From Rosa chinensis (lineage: Eukaryota; Streptophyta; Magnoliopsida; Rosales; Rosaceae), in contig NC_037093.1 in the NCBI RefSeq assembly GCF_002994745.2, positions 22,517,555-22,581,554 on the forward strand: a stretch of DNA of 64,000 nt, read 5' to 3'. The notes beneath the pieces are model-generated. The model was not told the DNA's origin and did no database searches. It worked only from the letters and a program-made list of their open reading frames with translations. The first letter of the stretch is position 1. Every line of letters begins with the position of its first letter. The position numbers and the translations under genes were made by a program. Positions 48,498-58,747 of the stretch are shown piece by piece.

Positions 48498-48955
48498 TCA
48501 GGCTGCTACCCTAGAGCATCTTGGCTTAACTAAATTTTTGACTCAATATTTAGCTAAGGGAAGCTACCCAACGGGTACAACCCCGCTTTTTGTAAACGCT
48601 GACATATTAGCTATCAATGAAACGAGGAATTATTCAAACCATTGTCGCCAAGTCCAAGCACAATAATTAAAGGGCAACGCCAACAAAGTTCGGCGGACTA
48701 TGTCCGCTACATCGTGGACTTGGAACAATTTTAATCCCTTTAATGTTTCATTGAGTCACAAAACAGCAGTCAAAACTCTAGCGGTCCATAAATATGCAAA
48801 CAATACAATCAGTAAACACATTCATCTCAGAAGCAAAATAAAACCAACTGTATATTACAGGTCGGACATACCCACCCAAATATATTGTCAAAATACAAAG
48901 AAGGCCTTAGCGGCGCAAAACTAAAGAGGAAGACAAAGGCCTCAGTGGCACTACA

Positions 48956-51661
48956 TCAGGCTACGGAGCTATCTTTATCGAAGTAGGGGGGCAACAGCGG
49001 CAGTCTCGCCCTCCGGCGGTGGTTGTTGCTCAGACTGACGGCTCGTCTGATCGGACCCACGAGCGGTAGGGCTCGGGGCGTTATAATGGTACCATCCGCT
49101 CGGGTGTGGGAGGCCAGAAAGCCGGCACGAGAGACCTCGGACTAAGTAGGCGGTTGGGTCCGCTGAGAGTCATCCGCCAGATGCACACCGCTCTCTCCGC
49201 TACCTGAAAGGGCACCCTCAGCCTGAACAGGAACCACACCCTTCGTCGGCGGTGCGTTTTAACCTGTCGGCCCAGTGGGCTGGGACGCCTTGACCAAGTC
49301 GATGGCGCCCTTCTGGTTCAGCAGTTCCACATTGGCGACGGCCCCGGCCTTTGCCACCTCCATCATTGCCTTCTTATACTCCGCCGACTTCTTGAAAACC
49401 TCCATAGTGGCAGCCTCCATTCGGCTCCTCTACATTTCCCCCTGGGCAACCTTACCCTCCAGCCGCGCCACTTCTGCGGACTTGGCTACAGAGTCCCATT
49501 GAAGGATCTCGATCTTTTTGACCTTTGCCGCCAGCTGATCCCGCAGCAGAACCATGTCTTGCTCCAGCTGAACCACACGGTTGTTCCGCTCAATGTCCCT
49601 CGCATCGGCAACATTCAGCTTGCCGCGAGCATCCGCCGCATCAGACTCGGTCTTGGTCAACCGTTGTTGCACCTCCACCAGCTTGTCCCTGGCCTGCCCC
49701 AGCTCCATCTGGAGATCATTCAGCTCCTCCCCTCAACTGTCGCTCAACGAGGGGCTGGCTCGACGCCGCTAGGAACATCTCGTGCAGCCCAACAGATAAG
49801 TGCCCAAAAGCCGAACTGTAGGGCCATTGGTCAATGGCAGTCGAGCGCACAATCCCCTATAGGCCGCCAAACGCGAGCCGCTCGCAGAGGTGGAAAAGAA
49901 ATCCCCGCTCATGGTCGGTCAGAAACTTTGTGTACGGGGCAAACGTGTCCAGGTCGCTCGCTAGCACCTCACTGTCGGCGACCAAGGTTGCCTTGGGCGG
50001 AGCCTGGCTTGCCTTCTTCTGCTGGCGGGCACCAATGGTCTCCGCGTCGTCTTCTTCCTCCTCTTCATCGGTGTCATTTTGGCAACTCTTCCTCTGAAGC
50101 ACTGCCAGTGTGGATCCAGCGGCGGCAAGCCTCGATCTCTTATGCGGCTCCAACCCTGCAATAGTGACTGTTTCCGCCGACGGCACCACTTTCTCCTTCT
50201 TCAGCCCACGCCGGTTAGCGGGCATTCTCTCTTTTTGCTGCACAGTTGCAGCAGGGGCCTTACTCGAGCCAGCAGCCCCACGGTGCACTCCAGTTCCCTC
50301 CTGAATGACGGGCAAACCATCGACACCAAGGTGAGAGTGGTGCGGCATTGGTAGCACTACAGGAGTCTCAGACTGGCACAGCACCTATGTCTCGGGATCA
50401 ACGACTGGCACAGCTCTAAGAATTTTTTGATCTCGGTGCGGTCTATGGCTTTCTCAAATGCCTCGCGGCTCGCTCTGTTGCCCAGTGGAGAATCTATACA
50501 AAACAAAGAGTTAGCCTGACAACAACTAACTAAAACACACATCAACGGAGGGTACTTACCAAGAGCTCGTGTCAGCTGTTGATCGACCAACAGCTCCCAC
50601 CTAGTGAGAAGGCGAAGGTCTAACAGGTTGCGGTTCTGCCAATAGCCTCGAATTCTTACCAGGCGACACTCATCTACATGTGTTAGGTTATAGGGCAAAC
50701 CCGCTACACAAAAAAAAAAAACGAAAGTCATTACAACAGAAGATATTATTGTGCAACCAAGACCAACCCTAAGCAGCGAAAGCCAGCGACAACCTCAGAT
50801 AGGTTGGAATTCCGACTTAATCCTGAATGTTGGCTCCCCCTCATTCGACCCCACTTGATACTCCCATCCGGCGGTGCAACGTAGAAGGTCCCCCGCCAAG
50901 GTGACATTGAATACTTCAAATTCTCGACTAATTTGGGCGCCCCCTGACGACTCTTCAGGTTCACCTGCCCACTACAACCGTGGCGCCTCACGTATATTAA
51001 TTCATAGAAGTGTATCACCTCCGCCACAGTTGGACCCTCACAGCCGGACAACCGCCATAGCGAGTTGAGCGCCATCAACAACCGCCACATGTTAGGGCAA
51101 GGCCAAATTCACAAACCAAAATCTGGAGATTTGGCAGCAGCGGGAATGACACTCCCTGGCGGAAGATAGCCTCGTGCATGGCGGCATGCCCCGCTGGTAA
51201 GAACGATACTCTCTCACCCTTCAGCGGCGGTTGCAGCTTCACAACACCTGGCAGGCGGAACACCCGCTTCACACGATTGACGGCAGCCACCGTCATCGGC
51301 CCTCCCGCCTCATCAACCGCTGTACAATCGCCGAGAACCCAGGCTGACTCAACCTCTTCCCCACCAGCCTCTCTCACCCAGTTAGCGGAGCCGCTAGCAG
51401 CGCTATTGCTCGCCAGCCTATCCTCCCGCCTTTTACGAGTAGCGGCATCCTCTCTTGCCCTAGAATTCTCAGGAAGACCAGCACGACCCAGACAACTTCC
51501 CCGGTTATGGTCAGTAGCGGCACAATGTCCAGCGGTTAGGACGATAAGGTTTCTGCAGGGGCAGATGGACGCAACAAGTCAATAAATAAACTATTCGCCA
51601 CGTTGAGCTACTCGTCAGACCCGGAATCCTCACCGCTCTAGATCCCTACGATGCTAGCCAT
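48956..51661 (-). pseudogene. Antisense gene of gypsy copy A (putative gypsy-type transposon domain protein)
   Basis: Minus-strand gene between pol and the 3' LTR. A start candidate is the ATG complementary to 51659-51661, with a TAG seven codons on, so this copy is broken. Downstream: PGVVKLQPP, FPLLPNLQILVCEFGLA, MWRLLMALNSLWRLSGCEG and VAEVIHFYELIYVRR (about 51280-50980), resembling the Pfam family called putative gypsy-type transposon (Transposase_28). Then come exons with RIRGYWQNRNLLDLRLL (about 50706-50560), a short intron, a Lys/Arg-rich region and a coiled coil (49708-49430: DAADARGKLNV, LEQDMVLLRDQLAAK). Splice-like sites (TTTGTGTAG, GGTAAGTACC, TTTTGTATAG) are conserved with copy C. 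The function of this protein in the element is unknown. Confidence 0.72.
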
Positions 51662-52439
51662 CCCAAAACCCTAAAACCCAAACCAGTCAGTTTGCACAGG
51701 ATCTAAGCCCTTTATCAGTTGCATCCAAGAACATCAAGAACAATTGCCTAGAAAATGCCAAAACAAGAACAAAACACACCCATGTGCTCAACCCAGATTT
51801 GACCATCTAGCAAATCCCTAAACCCCAACTCTATCAAACACCAAAACCCATCCCCAAAACTCGCTTTACGCCCTCAGAGCACACCTGGGAAGAACATATA
51901 GTACCCCAAATCCAAAAACCCAGAAACTGATAAAAGCAAACACAGAAATCCAATAAAACAGGAATGGAATTCAAGATACCAACCTCAAAGGTGAAAGCTT
52001 GGGTGCGATCGAGGGCGCTTGTCTTCGCTGAAGGAGATCTTTGTGCTTCAAAGATAGATAACTTCACAGAATCGTAGCAATCTGTTTCTCGGAACTCAAA
52101 GCGAAGCTTGAAGACGACGATACTAGATCAAAGTGCCAAACCACTAGGTTTCCCTCTCTTTTATGTCAACATCAACCCAATCTTGACCATCCGCTAAAAA
52201 AAATGACATCACACGGTAACCGTATACGTGCCCCACCCTTACACTTACTCTCCGGATTAACCGAGAAGACGCCTCGGTTACAAAATCAATAATTACTCGC
52301 ATTTATGGAGAGGCGACGGGCGTGCTACACAGACATAAATCTACACGCTAACCCAATACATGTGGGCCACGTGTAGAACGCCGTCACAAGAAGCGTCTGT
52401 ACAAGGTAACCATCAAAAAAGGAAAATAATCAATCACCG

Positions 52440-52900
52440 AGAGCACGCGAGATAGTCTCCGCTAAACGCAACTCTGCTAGCGGAACTTCTCCCCTCCTAT
52501 CTTGGAAGCGAGATAGCATCCGCTAAGCTCAACTCCGCTAGCGGAACTTCTCCCCTCCTATCTTGCAAGCAAGATAGCATCCGCTAAGCGCAACGCCGCT
52601 AGCGGAACTTCTCCCCTTCCATCTAAGCGCAACTCCGCTAGTGGAACTTCTCCCCTTCCATCTTGCAAGTGAAATAGTCTCCGCTAAGCGCAACTCCTCT
52701 AGCGGAACTTCTCCCTTTCCATCTTGTAAGCGAGATAGTCTCCGCTAAGCGCAACTCCTCTAGCGGAACTTCTCCCTTTCCATCTTGCAAGCGAGATAGT
52801 CTCCGCTAAGCGCAACTCCGCTAGCGGAACTTCTCCCCTTCCATCTTGCAAGCGAGATAGCCTCTGCTAAGCGCAACACCGCTAGAGAGACTTCTCCCTC
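52440..52900. repeat. 61-bp minisatellite with palindromic core
   Basis: About eight units, seven at the full 61-bp period (CCGCTAA phases at 52459, 52520, 52581, then a shortened unit, 52681, 52742, 52803, 52864). Each contains a near-palindromic TCCGCTAGCGGA flanked by GCGCAAC and ACTTCTCCC. It sits between the antisense gene's promoter and the 3' LTR of copy A; the matching region of copy C lacks it. Confidence 0.9.
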
Positions 52901-53374
52901 GGCACCTTAGAAGTAAGACCGTCACCGCTGACCTCAACGCCATTTACCAAGCTACCGCCAGGCAGGTCCTTACTTTGGCAACGATCGCTATGCCGCGTTG
53001 CAATCAAACCAATGTCCTCCGGGACACGGGGACACGTCAACAGTCTACAATAGCCCTGATCAGGCACGTTGACCCTCGCCACTCAAGCACCAAAGCTTGG
53101 GCTCGCTACCCAACACCCTCTACTCAGTGCAGCTCCCCTCAACAAACAATTTACCAACCAAACGAAGGTCTATCTTAGCCGGGGAATAGGGGATTCCATG
53201 GGGGGCCTAGTAGGGGCCCACCCGAAAGGGTACAATGCGTTTGCTCAGTAAGTCCATGGTTGACAACGCACTGACGCTAATTATGCTCATGCAAGTCTAG
53301 CCGAAATAACGCTTCGAACTGCTATGCAACTCCCTAACCAAGATTGCCCTCCTTGACTGGGGATTTGGGGGACT

Positions 53375-53872
53375 TGTACTTACATAGGCATTTGCAAGCA
53401 TAATTAGCTACAATGAGCCACGCTCATACTACCACCAGCGGTACCAACTCCCTCTAGGGGAGTGACCTACGAGAACACAGCCAAGCAGGCTACCGCTTGA
53501 GCCTCGGCTTACCCCCAGATCACAGCCAACACGCAGCCACGCGCCACGCTAAGACAGCATCAGAAGCTCCAGAAGCTGGGGACTGAAGCACATCAGTCCC
53601 ACATCGAAAACATGGAGAAGATCAGCTCCCCCCTCACCTATAAAAGGTTCTCTCCTCTCTCCTCTCTCCTTATTAATTACACATGTACTACTCACCTACT
53701 GTTACTTTGTCAACATAAATACATTGACTAACTTAGGCATCGGAGAGAAGAAGACCGCCCAACGTAGTCTCCCTCTGATGCCCTCTGTATTTTACTTGAC
53801 AGGTAGCGGAAGCCCTGAGAACATCACAAGTAGCAGTCCTCCCATTGGATCCGTGTTAACCTAGGATTAACA
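53375..53872 (+). repeat. Gypsy LTR shared by copies A and B
   Basis: 498 bp, TGTACTTACATAGG to GGATTAACA. The left neighbour is a purine tract, as at a 3' LTR. The right neighbour reads CCATGGTGGACCCGG, as at a 5' LTR followed by a leader (TGGTGGACCCGG may be a primer site). TATA box at about 53640. The same LTR serving both sides suggests unequal recombination. Confidence 0.85.
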
Positions 53873-53873
53873 C

Positions 53874-54740
53874 CATGGTGGACCCGGAGAAAGGTAAGAC
53901 CCAGGCGACGGGTTTACAGGCTTCATGCTCCAGCGGGCCCTTGACATGCTTCTCCTTAGGGAGAAGAGGAAGAGGCACTACCACCATCATCACCGGAGTG
54001 GTAATAAAGAGGAGGTGACCTACACTGGGAAGGATGTAACAGAAATCGGATGAAAGAACCCTCGGGTAAGTCAAAAGGTGGGCCTAGAGACTTCCCAGTC
54101 TCTTGCCATGCTTTCTCCATCAGTTCCTCTAATCCCAAAAAAGCCTATCAAACAGTTGTTGTCCGAGTATGGGGTCACGGAGGAGAAGTTCGTGCGGTCC
54201 ATGTTGATGGATCTTAAGGACATTGATCTCTACTTGGTGCAAGCGAAGGATAACACGCCGTAAGAGAACCGTCATCTGGTCCGAAAGTCGATGATGCGGG
54301 TGCGTAGGCTTTCCTTTCCTTGGCTAACTTACCTCTCCTTTCTCATACTGATGATGTTGTTACAGGCTTTGTTCAATGTCTACGCGATCGATGCCAACAA
54401 GGAGGACACAAAGCTGAAGGAGGAAGTGAGCAGCTTGTCAGGCCAGATGAAGTACCTTCATGAAGAGAAAGGCAAGTTGGAGAAGGAGCGGGACTCCTTG
54501 AAGCAAAAGGTAGTAGCTTTGACTAATAAGGTTTGCAAGCTGGAAGAGACCTAGAAGCAGATCCCCGAGCTAGAAGGAATGGTCGATGAGTTGAAGAAGG
54601 AGCTGGAACCCTTGTGGGAGATCGAAGAGAAGGTTGACTCTTGGAGAGCCAAGGCTGAGTTCCTAGAAAGCAGCATTCCTGAAGTGCCTAGCATTACCAA
54701 AACTCTGGCAGAGATTTACACAGTTGATGTAAGCCCAAAT
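53874..54740 (+). pseudogene. Gag-side remnant of gypsy copy B
   Basis: ATG at 53874 begins MVDPEKGKTQ but is soon out of frame. Later pieces: PKKPIKQLLSEYGVTEEKF (54130-54190) and a coiled coil (LKEEVSSLSGQMKYLHEEKG, ERDSLKQKVVALTNKV) at about 54410-54550. TAG at 54552. I cannot match it to a named gag domain. Confidence 0.5.
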
Positions 54741-54743
54741 TAG

Positions 54744-55957
54744 ATGGACGAAATACTGAGGTACAAACTTGATAGCACCTTGCCACCTGACAAGGTCGAA
54801 GCAAGAAGATTAGTGCGAAGGGCAACACGCTACAACATCCAAAATGGCAAGTTCTACTGCCAAGGATTCACGCATCCTAACTCGAAGAGTCTGACGACAA
54901 AAGAAGGAAAACAAGTTTTAGCAAAAATACACTCAGGCTCTAGATCACTCACCAACCGCACCATGAGTCAGGGATACTTCTGGCCACCATTGAGGGATGA
55001 TGCCTAGGAAATATCACGGTCAAGCCGTAAATGCCAACAATATGCTGACCTCCCGTAAATACCAACAGTATGCTGACCTCCCACATGCACCAGCAGAACC
55101 CCTGTCAATCATGGGTCCACTCCACATGGGGGTTGGACATTGTCGGTAAATTACCAACCGCCAAGGGTCAGTTCAAGTACATAATCGTCACCATCGATTA
55201 CGACGGCAAGTGGATCGAGGCTGAACTATTAACAGCCATCACAACCATTAAAGTGCAACATTTCCTCTGGAAAAACATCTACTGCCATTATGGAGTTCCC
55301 GACACAATCATCACCGATAACGGAACATAGTTCAACACTGAGGAACTCATCAGTTTCACCGCCAACCTAGGCACCAAGATGCGTTTCACCTGTATGGCAC
55401 ATCCCCAAACCAATGGCCAGGTTGAGGCCGCCAACAAAATCATCAAGAAGCTACCAAAAAAGAAGTTGGAGGACAAAAAAGGTCTATGGGCTGAAAAGCT
55501 CCCGGAAATTCTATGGACCATCAGGACAACGCCAACATCCGCCAATGGCGAGACCTCCTTCTGCATGATGTTTGACACAAAAGTGGTTCTCCCCATCAAG
55601 GTAACCCAACCTAAGGCTAGGGTTGACGGTTTTGACGGCACGACAAACGTTGAAGGCGTCAACCTAGACAAGGACCTACTCGAAGAAAAATGAGACAAAG
55701 CACGCTTGCACAACTTGCAAAACAAGCAGCAAGTGTCGCTTTTCTACAACAATCGTGTAAAGGCCAGGAATCTCCAACTCGAAGATTGGGTGATGAAAGA
55801 AGTCATTCCACCACATAAAGCACTCCACCCAACATGGGAAGGACCTTACCAAATTGTAGAAGTGGTGAGTCCCGGCACATTCTACTTAAAGAACAAGGAA
55901 GGCGTCACATCCACCCATCCTTGGAACATTGAACATCTCCGCTACTACTACAAGTAG
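54744..55957 (+). pseudogene. Gypsy integrase (copy B)
   Basis: Starts with the linker MDEILRYKLDSTLPPDKVEA, then the zinc-binding region (degenerate), and the DDE core: WGLDIVGKLPTAKG (first Asp), GVPDTIITDNGT (second Asp, about 55285-55327) and HPQTNGQVEAANKIIKK (Glu, about 55400-55450). The C-terminal domain PTWEGPYQIVEVVSPGTFYL leads to stop at 55957. Stops at 55005, 55328 and 55691 and a 30-bp local duplication near 55020-55085 (AAATGCCAACAATATGCTGA / AAATACCAACAGTATGCTGA) break it. In intact copies it inserts the cDNA into chromosomes. Confidence 0.88.
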
Positions 55958-56383
55958 TGTGACAATATGCCCATAAGCATCTTTGCTTAGCTACTTTTTG
56001 CAATGCTTAGCTAAGAAAAGTTACCCTACGAGTACACCTTTTTTGTAAGCACTGGTCCCACCCCGTCGTCAATGAAACGAGGAATTATTCAAACCATTGT
56101 CTCACACATGCACAAAAAAAAAAAGAAAAAAAAACATCTCAAGTCTGGCCAGGCTAACACCTTTCGCCCATAAAACAGGCAAGGACAATATGTGCAATTA
56201 GCGAACCAATCTTAATTCCTTTCATGTTCCATTGACATACAAGCGTCATGTGAAGGAAAACAAAACAAGCGTCACATTTCAAAAGGAAAGTTGGGACTCC
56301 CAACCAAAAGTTTCCATACATTTCAACGCATAGTGTCTACACCGCCACAATGTTACTAAAAAAAAAACTGGCTTCCAACAACT
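55958..56383 (+). other. 3' region of gypsy copy B after pol
   Basis: Non-coding, with short A runs at 56108-56133. It shares with copies A and C the phrase ACGAGGAATTATTCAAACCATTGTC (partly, about 56078), which marks the post-pol region of the family. Confidence 0.6.
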
Positions 56384-57337
56384 CTACTTTTGAACATCCT
56401 TGTCAACATTTAGGGAAGAACCTGAAGCACGATCGCTGCGGCGACGCCTCTGAACAGCTTGACGAATAGTTCCTTTTTTCTTCTCAAATTTACTTGTCGG
56501 CGTCGGAGTCTCAGGATTACCATTTGACCTAACGTCGTCCTCCCCAGTAGAACCAATTCTTTCACCATCATCAGAAGACCCGGCTTCTAAAGATTCATCA
56601 TCCCCGGACTCCTTAACATCTTCACCTTCTAAAGGACTTGGCGGAGCTCGATCAGTGACAATCTTGTCAAAATTCAAATACCTTTTCCCCTGAAGCTCCT
56701 TAAAGTTGGAGGCGGCACCTTGCCTACCTGCATTTGTCAAAAGCTCCTTGAACTCCGTGAACTTTTTGAAGGCCTCCACTACTTCCAAGCCAACCTTTGC
56801 TTTCTCATTCTCCGTCATCTTCGTCAACTCCTCCAGCTTAGCAGACTGGAAGTCTGCCAACTCCTTTTCTTTGGCGGTAAGTGCCTCTTGCAGTTGGGAG
56901 ATGGTATCCTCCCTTTAAGCTTTCTCCATCTTCAGGGCTTCTAACTCGGAGTTCAGATTGGAGATGGTGGTGGTATCAGCGATAGTTTTGTCAACCGCAC
57001 GCTTGAACTTTTCCTTAATGTCAAGGAGGGCACCATCGAGCTAGGCAATGTTTCCCTCGGTCATTTAATTTTTCTATCTTTCCACAGCCAAGTCACAGTG
57101 CCACCTTATTTCTTTCTCTCATTGTACTTCAACTCATAAAAGAATAAAACCTCCGCCACTATAGGAAACTCGCACCCTGAAAAATCCCATAAGGCGGTCA
57201 AAGTCAGCAACATCTTCCACATGTTTATTTCCACCTGGCCAACCGCAATATTCAGCTCTTGCAGCAGATACTGCAGACTCTGAAGTAATGGCAATTACAA
57301 ACAGTGGTGGAGGATGCTTCGTGAATAGCGACATAAC
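56384..57337 (-). pseudogene. Antisense gene of gypsy copy B, truncated
   Basis: Minus strand: 57300-57106 carries INMWKMLLTLTALWDFSGCE, equivalent to the core block of copies A and C, followed after deletion by a coiled-coil and acidic tail (56860-56384: LEELTKMTENEKAKVG, ESGDDESLEAGSSDDGERI, ending in a basic RRRRSD patch). Its upstream exons are cut off by the insertion of copy C at 57338. Confidence 0.65.
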
Positions 57338-57847
57338 TGTTAATGTCTAAAGTTTAGCGGTAGCTAAACCTTGGTTAACGCTGGTCCGATGGGCGGACTG
57401 CAACTTGGATATGATCGATACTCCCGCTACCTGTCAAGTAAAATATAAAAGGAGTCAAAGGGAGACCACGCTGGGCGGTCTTCTCTTCTCTGATGCCTAA
57501 GTTAGTCAATGTATTTATGTTGACAGAATAACAGTAGGTAAGTAGTAAATGCGTAATTAATGAGGAGATAACCTTTTATAGGTGAGGAGGGAGCTGATCT
57601 TCTCCATACTTTGGATGTGGGATTGATATGCTTCAGCTGCTCTCAGCTTATGGAGCTTCTGATGCTATCTTCACGCGGCACGTGGTGGCGCTTCAACGGT
57701 GATCTGGGGGTAAGCCAGGGCCTAGGCGGTAGCGTGCCTGGCTGTGTTCCAGTAGGTCACTCCTTTGGCAGGAGTTGGTACCGTTGGTGGTAGCATGAGC
57801 GTGGGTCACTATAGCTAATTATGCTTGGAAATGCTTATGTAAGTACA
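57338..57847 (-). repeat. 3' LTR of gypsy copy C
   Basis: 510 bp. The plus strand reads TGTTAATGTC at the left and TAAGTACA at the right, the reverse of the family's TGTAC...TTAACA. The inverted TATA block AACCTTTTATAGGTGAGG lies at about 57570-57588. Beyond 57847 lies the complement of the purine tract. Confidence 0.9.
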
Positions 57848-58747
57848 AGTCCACCAAGTCCCCAGTCAAGGAGGGCAATCTTGGTTGAGGAGTTGCCTAG
57901 TGGTTCGAAGCGTTACTTCCGCTAGTCTTGCAAGAGCATAATTAGCGTCAGTGCTTTGTCAACCATGGACTTGCTGAACAAACGCTTTGTACCCTTTCGG
58001 GTGGGTCCCTGCTAGGCCCCCTAGGGAGTCCCCCACTCCCCGACTATGATAGACCTCCGTTTGGCCGGTGTATTGTTTGTTGAGGGGAGCTGCGCTGAGC
58101 AGAGAGTGTTGGGTAGCGAGCCCAATCTTTGATACCCAAGTGGTGGGGGTCAATGTGCCTGATCAGGGCCGTTGTTGTCCTAACCCACGTGCCCCACTCG
58201 CCTCCTCGCCATTAATGCTAGTAATTATGGATTTTGTAACCGAGGCGACGCCTGGGTTAATCCGAAGAGTAAGTGTGATAGTGGGGCACGTGTACTGCTG
58301 TCGTACGATGTCGTTTTGCAGCGGACGGCCTAAATTGGTTTGATGTTGACATAAAAGAAAGGGAAACTGAGTGGTGCAACACTTTGCTCCTTGAACCAGT
58401 TTCGTCGTCTTCAAACTTCGCTCTGAGATCCGAGAAGAAAGTTCTGCAATTTGCGTGAAGTTACCAATCTTTGGAGGACGAAGATTTCTTGAAGCGATGA
58501 CGAGCACCCTTGAGCACGCCAGAGTTTCCATCTTTGAGGTTGGTAGCCTGAATCTCGTCCCTGTTTTATTGGATTTTTTTTTTGTTTCTGTTAGTTTCTG
58601 GTTTTGTGGTTTCGAAGTGGTTTCTGCCATTCCCCTGTGTATCTAAGGGTCTAGAATTGTGTTTGGGGGTGGGTTTTAGGTATTTGACAGAGGGTTGAGG
58701 TTTCTTGCCTTGCTAGATGGTCGAATCTGGATTTGAGTGTGGATGTG
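57848..58747 (+). promoter_or_regulatory. Promoter side and first exon of the copy C antisense gene
   Basis: Includes GACATAAAAGAAAGGGAAAC near 58350, which matches the inverted ACATAAAAGAGAGGG of copy A, followed by a conserved stretch (TCTTCAAACTTCGCTCTGAG) and a splice-donor-like TTTGAG|GTTGGT at about 58538. This looks like a TATA-like element, 5' UTR and first intron of the opposite-strand gene. Confidence 0.5.

Larger units (their letters stand above)
48408..53872 (+). mobile_element. Gypsy copy A: 3' part with antisense gene, minisatellite and LTR
   Basis: Starts inside the end of pol (integrase C-terminus, to TAG 48495-48497), continues with a 4.9-kb 3' region and ends with the LTR 53375-53872, which is preceded by a purine-rich GGGGATTTGGGGGACT tract. 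The order pol, long 3' region with an opposite-strand gene, and 3' LTR is typical of Tat/Retand-lineage gypsy elements. Everything upstream of the last 30 codons of pol is missing. Confidence 0.82.
53873..57337 (+). mobile_element. Gypsy copy B: internally deleted, cut by copy C
   Basis: Follows the shared LTR with a short gag-like/coiled-coil part, then jumps to RNase H-integrase sequence; gag body, protease and reverse transcriptase are missing. It ends in the antisense gene where the inverted LTR of copy C begins at 57338. Confidence 0.8.

Noticed and set aside
49499..51585. Several plus-strand open frames of 60-220 codons
   Set aside because: They are shadows of the minus-strand antisense gene of gypsy copy A, whose frame holds the conserved blocks.
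52440..52900. CRISPR-like array
   Set aside because: Units are directly tandem with no unique spacers, in a plant genome; this is a minisatellite.
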